From contig CM072346.1 in NCBI GenBank assembly GCA_036874045.1, positions 14,670,001-14,734,000 of the forward strand: DNA of 64,000 nucleotides, written 5' to 3'. Below, in pieces: positions 56,792-64,000 of this stretch. The notes below the pieces were generated by a model. That model ran no database searches. It was not told where the DNA came from and saw only the letters and a program-made list of their open reading frames with translations. The DNA comes from Cymodocea nodosa. Its lineage: Eukaryota > Streptophyta > Magnoliopsida > Alismatales > Cymodoceaceae. Made by a program: the position numbers and the translations under genes. Position 1 is the stretch's first letter. Each line of letters opens with the position of its first letter.

Positions 56792-58192
56792 TCAAGGAAA
56801 ATCTTTGTAATCACTTGACGCATAAGGAATCAACCAGTCTGCAACTCCCTTCTTCCTTCTAGGATTGCATCCCATGTCTCGGCATAGTTGGTCAGAGTAC
56901 CAAGTGTGCACAGTTGCTATGGACGACCTTCCAAAGTGTTGCTTGGAGTACCTCTTCATGTACTCCTCCCACTCCCTTGCATCCTTCTCCATGGAGTTTA
57001 TGGCAGGCAATCTGAAGCATCCATCCAGGAAGCTCACTATCCACTTGCACATCATCTCTGATGAGTGGATGTTCACAAAACTCTCTGCATAACCAACAAT
57101 CGCTAGTTGTGGGATACGAGGGTGTATGCATTGCCTATAAATCATGTATACCAAAAAACTTCCATTAATTATGACAAGAAATACATATTACTTCTGTTCT
57201 CAAATTCAAAAGTAATAATATATATAATATAGTACATGCAAGAGTGATCAGAATTATATTAACTTGTTCATAATGAGGTGTTTATACCTGTATAGAGGAA
57301 TCGTAGTTGAAGATGGTTCCATTACAACATCACCAAAGGTACTCGACACGAAGATGTCTCTGATCTTTCGGCTACTTCTAAAACCTGTGGCAAAGATGAC
57401 GATGTCTGCTTTTGTCAAGAAACCATCGTCGGTAACGATTCCAGTTTCATGGAAACCGAAGTGTTGTGAATTTTTCAAGACGGCACTTCCTTCTTCCACT
57501 CTATCATAGAAGTTGTGTGGGAGCATTGCAACAAAACCGCTTGCTGCATCTTCGAAGAAGCTGTGGTCCGGCACTGCCTCGTATTTCTTTATTGGTAGTT
57601 TCCACTTGAGGAAGCTCTCAACCAACTTGGAGCACATCCATCTCTATGTACAAATTAAATAAATCGTGTCCGTGCATGTAATTAATCAATTAGATGATAG
57701 AAATGATAACATAACAAATAGGTGACACTCGACGTGTGAGCTTACAATAGGTGAAAGCAACATGGCCAACAACCATAATAGCAAGCCTTCACCAGGTTTG
57801 TGAAACAGCAGCTCAGAGAAGCGATTAAGGTAGAGAAATCCAATATTCACCCCCCAAGCGTAAGAATCTATGAGATGCCAATGACTTGTCCTGTAAACCA
57901 TAGTGCAAGGGTGCTCCACGCCTGCAACGAGAAGTCATTAATTATATGAAAGATAGAGCAAGTAAGCTAGTTAATTAGCTGGAATATATGGGCCAATCTT
58001 CATACCATTCAGCTTAGCACATTCAGCTGCAACATCCAAAACGGTCTTCATGAATCCGATGACGACCACACGTTTGCCGCCGATGTCGCCGCTGGCCTCG
58101 AAGACGACGGGGGAGAAGCCCTTCTGCAGTAGGTACTTGCAGGCCATGAGGCCACTTGTTCCCGCGCCGACGACCCCCACCCTCTTCATCAT
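56792..58192 (-). CDS. FMO1-type monooxygenase with in-frame internal deletion (copy B'), 353 aa
   Basis: Mirror of copy B. Exons at 58006-58192, 57746-57921, 57288-57643 and 56792-57134. The translation appears identical to copy B, including the [15 protein letters not shown] junction that skips 166 codons of the FAD-binding half. The deletion therefore happened before the inverted duplication. Catalytic activity is doubtful, as for copy B. Splice sites and the final [16 protein letters not shown] stop are intact. Confidence 0.85.
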
Positions 58193-59064
58193 CCCGGCGT
58201 CGCAGAGATGACGACCAGCGACCTTTCCTCCTCACTGTTTATGAATATATTCCAACCGTCAATCATGGAGCTTGAGACGGTGAGATGGCATTTATTTAAT
58301 ATTGCCTTAGGACGAAGAGAGGTAGTTAGAATTTAAATTCTGTAAAATTTAAATTTTAATAGAAAAAAATTAAAATTAAGATTTTTATGTATATTTAAAA
58401 ATTGATAAAAATTAAAATTTAAGCATCGTGCATACGATAGAATTCAACGAGAATGAATAAAATTGATTTTTAACGAAGTTAAATGATAAAATAAAATAAT
58501 TAGTGATAATGTAATTAATCAAAAAATTAATTATTTATATTAATTAATTAATATATTATTAAAATAAATATTTATATATTATTTAACAATTAATTAAGCA
58601 TATCAATTTTCCATTTGTATATCATCCATATATTTCATATAAAATTAGATCATCCATGTATTCCATTAAATTAAAAATTACAAAATTAGAAGATCTTAAT
58701 TATATTACATGTTTAAAACAATAAAAAATAAATTAAATTATCAAAGTCTTACAAAAATGTAATATAAAATCTATGTCAATATAAAGTAAATTACAAACCT
58801 AATATCAAAGTCTTAGTTATAATTTTACGCTTTACATATAAATTTTGCAAAGCTACTTACAACACACAGATCTAATATAAAATTTGTAGATATAAGGTTT
58901 TTATCTTTCTAACAGCACATAAAATTTGAATTATGTGATATTTTTATATTACAAATGTGTAATATTAGTTTTAATTATTCTCTGATGTATTTATATATAT
59001 ATATATAATTCCAGGATGGGTATCTCACAGCCGATCATGCCTGCTTGCGACGCAAGTTCTCCGT
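58193..59064. other. AT-rich spacer between FMO B' and FMO relic C'
   Basis: Reverse complement of 44841-45712. No gene is recognised. Confidence 0.5.
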
Positions 59065-59210
59065 CCGGGGTAGAACCCCTTCTGCAGGAGGTACTTGCAG
59101 GCCAGGCCATGAGGCCACAGATGCCGGCGCCGGCGCCGACGACCCCCGCTATCTTCATCTTCCCGGCGTCGCAAGAGCTTGCGACCGGCGACCTTTCCTC
59201 CTCACCGTTT
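59065..59210 (-). pseudogene. FMO exon-1 relic (copy C')
   Basis: Mirror of 44695-44840. It has the same altered FAD motif and the same 5-base duplication that breaks the frame, so it was already dead when the arm was copied. Confidence 0.8.
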
Positions 59211-60331
59211 ATGTATACATTCCTACCGGTCAGTGCAAACTGGAACCTTCGCTTATTATAGACATGCCAATCTCTCCTATGGTGTTTTCGAATTACGTTC
59301 TTTAGTTATATTACAATATATAAATCTCGATAGTTACAATCTTTGGCCCTTACGTTTCTCTAGAATATTCTGGAACCCTCCTTTGTTTAGAGCGTCCGTT
59401 GTTTCTTTTCTTTTTTTAATTACTATGTTGATCGGATTCCATGCATGCTTTACTCCTCGAAACCTCGTGACGTTCTTTTGTAATCGGCGGGATACGTGGA
59501 AAGCGGTAGTTCCAGGGTGCTGGTTTGTATTATTTATTGAGAAAATAAAAAACATATCTAATGATATTCAACCTCTAAGTATTTATTTTAGGGTATAAAA
59601 TACATGACTTCGTACATTAAATGACTACGTTCCAGTACTCATTTAATCAACTTTTAAATTATAGTTATGCTATTATATCGTGTATATCTCACGATGAAAT
59701 CAATATAAAATACAAGTTTAAATTAAAGTTTTGAGACATCACCTAACTGACTAAATTCGAGTTTACATGGTATAACTGATTCTTTATATAAGTTTATAAT
59801 GATTTTACATTTAACCGCATTACGATTAGATTATGGTTAACCAAACAGACATAGGTGTTGTACGTCCATATCTTTTCTTTTCTTTTCTTTTCTTTTGCTG
59901 CAGCATCGATCATCCAATTTTTCTGATAATATTAGTTTATCTTTACGTTTAGTACATTTTAATCTTCAACGAAACTTCTACGTATTATTTACCTTCGTTC
60001 AATTAAAACATTACAATCAATTAGACTTCTTTTTCAATCCCATTCACGAACCGTCCAGTTCGATTTTGGGCGCATCTGGACGACACCTGCGCACTCCCCC
60101 ACTATTTTAAGTGATTCCCGTCTTTCCACCAGCGGATTGATACCCGAGACAAGAAGGCACCTTTCTTTTTAGACGTCTGATTAAATGAACCTGTGATTAA
60201 AAACTACGAATAGTATTTCTTTAGATTAGTTAAGAAGTTACTATAGTTGATTTGTTTTTAACGTATGCGGTATGCCTCGAATGCCCGAGAGAAAAACAAG
60301 AGAGCAACGGCGAGAAGGTTGGTGAGCAAAA
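59211..60331. other. Region upstream of the right-arm ERF gene
   Basis: Reverse complement of 43572-44694 with a few small indels. It includes the (CTTTT)n tract near 59872-59896 and the ERF promoter. No other gene is recognised. Confidence 0.5.
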
Positions 60332-60994
60332 ATGTGCGGGGGAGAAGTACTTTCCGATCTTCAGGCGCCACCAGCCGGCTCTACCGCAGCTAACACCACC
60401 TTCGGAGGGGCCTTCCCGGTGCCACCGGATGCGGCAAAAGGTAATTACGGCGTTTTGCCAGGTCATGGGTCTTCGTGGAAGGAGATACTGGATGCTGGGA
60501 TGGAGGAAGAAGGCGAGGAAGGGAATGCTGCTGCGACGGCGGCAACGGGGAGGAAGCTGAAGTACAAGTACAGGGGGATTCGGCGACGGGTATGGGGTAA
60601 GTGGGCGGCGGAGATTCGGGATCCGAGGAAAGGTGGTAGGGCCTGGCTTGGGACGTACGACACGCCGGAGGAAGCTGCCATGGCTTATGACACCGCCGCC
60701 CTCGAGATCCGTGGCAAGAAGGCCAAGCTCAACTTCCCACCTCCACTCGCACCACCGCCAACCACTTGTACTGCTGCTGCCGTTGCCAGTTCTTCCACCG
60801 TCGTCGGCACGCCTCAGGCGGCGGCGGACGGGATGGTCGGTTGGAGGGAGCAGGTCTGCAGCATCGAGTCCTTCCTCGGGTTGGATCACTTGGAGGACGA
60901 GTCCGAACCAATTGGCGGCGCCGGCAGCAGAATTATTACTTACGGGGAGCTGAGGTCGATCTGGGACGATGATTCGACGACAGGGTTCCCGTGA
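60332..60994 (+). CDS. AP2/ERF transcription factor with MCGG N-terminus, 220 aa (right-arm copy)
   Basis: Mirror of 42909-43571. One amino-acid change is seen: residue 83 is Ile (codon at 60578-60580), giving the consensus YRGIRRR start of the AP2 domain, where the left copy has Thr. Everything else, including the Cys2-containing [10 protein letters not shown]-terminus and the acidic C-terminus, is the same. The consensus residue suggests this copy keeps the ancestral sequence. Confidence 0.92.
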   Translation: MCGGEVLSDLQAPPAGSTAANTTFGGAFPVPPDAAKGNYGVLPGHGSSWKEILDAGMEEEGEEGNAAATAATGRKLKYKYRGIRRRVWGKWAAEIRDPRKGGRAWLGTYDTPEEAAMAYDTAALEIRGKKAKLNFPPPLAPPPTTCTAAAVASSSTVVGTPQAAADGMVGWREQVCSIESFLGLDHLEDESEPIGGAGSRIITYGELRSIWDDDSTTGFP

Positions 60995-62586
60995 AAGAAG
61001 GTAGGCAAGCGATAAATCCTTTTTATTTTATTTTTGTCTCTTTTCTGAGATTTCTGAATATTTTATTTGGGAAAAATATTGAGATGTCTTACAGTCCTGA
61101 CTCCTGTTGTTCATTTTCCCTGCATTTTGCATTTGTTCGGGAGCAGAAAAGTCAACTCATGGACGATGCCTAGAGAACTTCTATTTTCCTACTTATTAAC
61201 AATGTTTAAAATTTGGCAATTTATATTTCAAGGACGTAGACTTGAATACTGGGGACATTTCAACTCATTAAAATATGAATATATGTTAGATATTAAGAAT
61301 CTAAATCATTTTTGAAGTGAAAACTCATTAAAATATGAATATATGTTCAAGCGAGAACGCGAAGGTTTAGGGTTTTCCTTCGTCTATCTATCTCGGTCTG
61401 CTTCTTCCTTCTCTTTCAAGTCCTTTCGAAAAGCGATCCTCACCCTCCCTTGTGCCCTCTCTTGAACAGATCAGACTTGAATCTGTTGTTTGGATTCTTC
61501 TTTGGTGGAAAATCATCCTCTCTCTGATTGCTGCTCACCGGAGGTGGAGGTTTGTCCCTTGTCGGAGGTACGTTCGACATGCACCTTTTCACTATTGTGC
61601 GATAATCACTCTTGTGCTTCGGTTTTAGCTGCGTCTATGCCTGAAGGTGTTCGGGATTGCCCGTTACTTTCAAATCGTAACGCTCCTAAATGGGAGACGG
61701 CTTTCAGAAAATGGATGAATTGATCTATTGAAAGTACCTTCTTGAGTTTTAGAAAGATTCCTTCTTAGGAGAAAAACTATCCCTCTTTGGATGACCATAG
61801 AAACGAATCACTTGATCAGGATGGTTCGTTGTCAATCTCTCTTGGGAAGCATCTAGTGATTCTAAAAATCCTCATGGACAACCCTGCACCATAGTTTCTC
61901 ACCAAAGAAAAGAGAATAAAAAAAAAAGGGAAACGCCCGTCTCATCAACTATTGCAATAAAAACAATCTTAGAGGAGGCAATTAGCTCCACCACATGGCC
62001 TACCCCTGCTGGACAGGAAATCTTGTTTTCTGCTTGGTCATTAAACTTAGCTTCTACTCATTCGAATTTTTCAGATGGTTTCTGGATTAGAGTGCAAAAT
62101 ATTCATTCCCCTTCACCTTTGGGCATATTCAGCGTGCATTGGTGTTTTGTTCTTTCTGTTGTAAAGTTTATGACAATATGTGTGTTACTGCCAAACATTC
62201 TTTCTGTTGTAAAATGCTAAGCTAATGACAAAATCAAAGGACTTCAACAATCTTAAATTCTGCATGATACACCTTTTTTTTCACCTACTTTTCCCATCTT
62301 TCGTAATATCTTTAAAGCTTGGGTGAGAATCTTATGAATGATACCATATCCATGTTAGATAATAGATCTAGTGAGGGATGTGTTCTGTTATCAACTGAGA
62401 GTACGATTTTATAAAAACCCTAACTTGGATAGAAAAATCTCTTGTCTGTCTAAGAAGACATAAAATAGTATTTACCATACTTAATTTCTTAAAAGAAATT
62501 ACACAAATTGTTGCATGTTAATTTCTTATGTAAATTCAATCCCTCTTTATTTCAATAACCCTTTTTCAATTTCAAGCAAATATTTT
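60995..62586. other. Region between the right-arm ERF gene and FMO A'
   Basis: Mirror of 41394-42908. It contains the paired 26-bp repeats (near 61262-61348), the unrecognised frame starting at 61490 (here shortened to 77 codons by the extra segment) and the 77-bp indel. No recognised gene. Confidence 0.45.
61716..61792. other. 77-bp segment present only in the right arm
   Basis: The right arm reads ...atggatga, attgatctattg ... ccctctttggatga, ccatag. The left arm joins atggatga directly to ccatag (near 42183-42195). The segment is bounded by a 6-base direct repeat, ggatga. This fits either a microhomology deletion in the left arm or a small insertion with target duplication in the right. 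Confidence 0.85.
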
Positions 62587-64000
62587 TCATGGAACATTTT
62601 TATAATCACTTGATGTATAAGGAATCAACCAGTCTGCAACTCCCTTCTTCCTTCTAGGATTGCATCCCATGTCACGACATAGTTGGTCACTGTACCAAGT
62701 GTGGATAGTTTGTATGGACGACCTTCGAATGTTTTGCTTGGTGTACCTCTTCATGTACTCCGCCCATTCCCTTACATCCTTCTCTATGGAGGTTCTTGCA
62801 GGTAATCTGAAGCATCCAACCAGGAAGCTCACCAACCACTTGCACATCATCTCGGACGTGTGGATGTTCGCGGCACTCTCTGCATAACCAACAATTGCCA
62901 GTTGTGGGATACAAGGGTGTATGCATTGCCTGTAAGTCATATTACAATTATGACAAAAAATACATATTACTTTTGTTCTCAAATTGAAAATTAATAATAT
63001 ATATAATAGTATGTAGAAGTATGATCATACTCTTAGTAACTTGTTCATAATAAAGTAGGAATATTAGACCTGTAGAGAGGAACCATAGTTGAAGGTGATC
63101 CGGTCACGATATCAGCAAAGGTACTCGACATGAAGATGTCTCTAATCATTTGGGTACATTTAAAACCTGTCGCAAAGATCACGATGTCGGCTTTTGTCAA
63201 GAAACCATCGTCAGTAAGGATTCCAGTTTCGTGGAAACTGAAGTTTTCTGATTTTCTCAAGACAACACTTCCTTCTTCCACTCTATCATAGAAGTTGTCT
63301 GGGAGCATTGCAAGCGAAGAGGTTGCTGAATCTTTGAAGAAGCTGTGGTTTGGCACTGTCTTGTATTTCTTTAATGGCAGTTTCCACTTGAGGAAGCTCT
63401 CGATGAACTTGGAGAACATCCATCTCTATGTACAAATTAAATAAATCGTGTCCATGCATGTAGTTGATCAATTAGATGGTAGAATTAATAGCATAACAAA
63501 TAGGTGAGACTTGAGGGGGGTGATCTTACAATAGGTGAGAGCAACATGGCCAACACCCACAATAGCAAACCTTCACCGGGTTTATGTAACAGAAGCTCAG
63601 CGAAGCGATTAAGGAAGAGAAATCCACAATTCACACCCCAAGCATGGTAATTTATAACATGCCAATGTTGTGTCCTGTGGACGATCGTGCAAGGATGTTC
63701 CACGCCTGTCGCAGGAAGACATTAGAAGAAGGAGAAAGTAAGCTAATTGGGTGCCATGGGTCAATCTTTACCATTGAGCTTAATACACTCAGCTGCAATA
63801 TCCAATGCGGTCTTCTGGAATCCGATGACGACCACACGCTTGTTTTTCAACAATTCCACAACTGCGGTGTTTTTCATATCGTACAGATCCACGGAATGCA
63901 TGACCCTGCCATTGAAGACCTCTGGACCTTCGTTTGGCAGGAAGGATGGAGTGTTGGGAACGCCACCGTACTTGCCAAGGCACAAGATCACGAAATCCAT
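62587..64000 (-). CDS. FMO1-type flavin monooxygenase (copy A'), partial: exons 2-5, 5' end beyond window
   Basis: Mirror of copy A. Exons at 62587-62929, 63070-63425, 63530-63705 and 63772 to beyond 64000. Exon 1 and the start lie outside the window. The visible part keeps [34 protein letters not shown] and the C-terminal [13 protein letters not shown]. Against copy A, exon 5 has four substitutions: SFLDG to SFLVG, TSMEK to TSIEK, REWEE to REWAE and RRTSI to RRSSI. Exons 3 and 4 appear identical. No stops are seen, so it is probably a second intact gene. Confidence 0.88.

Larger units (their letters stand above)
56098..64000 (-). repeat. Right arm of the large inverted duplication
   Basis: Near-perfect reverse complement of 39980-47808. 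It continues past the window end inside FMO A' exon 2. Differences seen: a 77-bp segment present only here (about 61716-61792), single-base run-length changes (such as the C run near 60097 and the G run near 59516), and a few substitutions in the FMO A' and ERF coding sequences. The FMO B and B' exon 3-4 proteins are identical. Confidence 0.97.

Noticed and set aside
39980..64000. Inverted arms as a hairpin RNA locus
   Set aside because: The spacer is 8.3 kb and contains an intact gene with its own structure, so a read-through hairpin is unlikely. Small-RNA data would be needed to revive the idea.
1..64000. tRNA, rRNA or CRISPR features
   Set aside because: No cloverleaf with A and B boxes was noticed, no rRNA-like conserved blocks and no regular spaced repeats. 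The sequence is plant nuclear DNA.

Overview
This is nuclear DNA of a flowering plant. The genes have many AT-rich introns with GT-AG borders, plant-specific families and long AT-rich intergenic stretches holding transposon relics. GC-rich first exons followed by AT-richer later exons (FMO, SUMO protease, plastid protein) suggest a monocot, perhaps a commelinid. That taxonomic call is an inference, and I cannot name the species.

The left 39 kb is ordinary gene space with eight single-copy-looking genes. In order they are: an SR34-type splicing factor (-, 3' end outside the window); a single-exon U-box/ARM ubiquitin ligase (+); an ESD4/ULP1 SUMO protease (-); a WDR89-like WD40 protein (+); a small TOG/ARM-repeat protein (-); a plastid-targeted membrane protein of unknown function (+); a leucine-carboxyl-methyltransferase-like SAM enzyme (-); and ribosomal protein eL18 (-). 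I rebuilt exon structures from homology and splice sites. They give complete reading frames of 576, 582, 386, 312, 552 and 347 residues for the six complete genes from the U-box ligase to the methyltransferase. The eL18 gene carries a 7-bp tandem duplication that breaks its frame.

The right 24 kb is dominated by a large inverted duplication. The left arm runs from 39980 or further left to about 47808. The right arm runs from about 56098 past the window end. An 8.3-kb spacer separates them. Each arm carries, from the outside in, a full-length FMO1-type flavin monooxygenase (A / A'), an AP2/ERF transcription factor starting MCGG, a short FMO exon-1 relic, and a second FMO (B / B') with an in-frame internal deletion of 166 codons. 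The arms are nearly identical; they differ by a few substitutions, small indels and one 77-bp segment.

The spacer holds an intact type-1 protein phosphatase gene (TOPP8/9-like, 322 aa). It also holds a decayed LINE reverse-transcriptase relic and a Copia-like LTR end inside the phosphatase's first intron. An 88-bp segment next to the LINE relic recurs in direct orientation at the right arm's inner border, so a repeat may mark the breakpoint.

The genes do not form one pathway. The FMO/ERF cluster is the region with evident recent duplication, deletion and inversion. I saw no CRISPR arrays, tRNA or rRNA genes.
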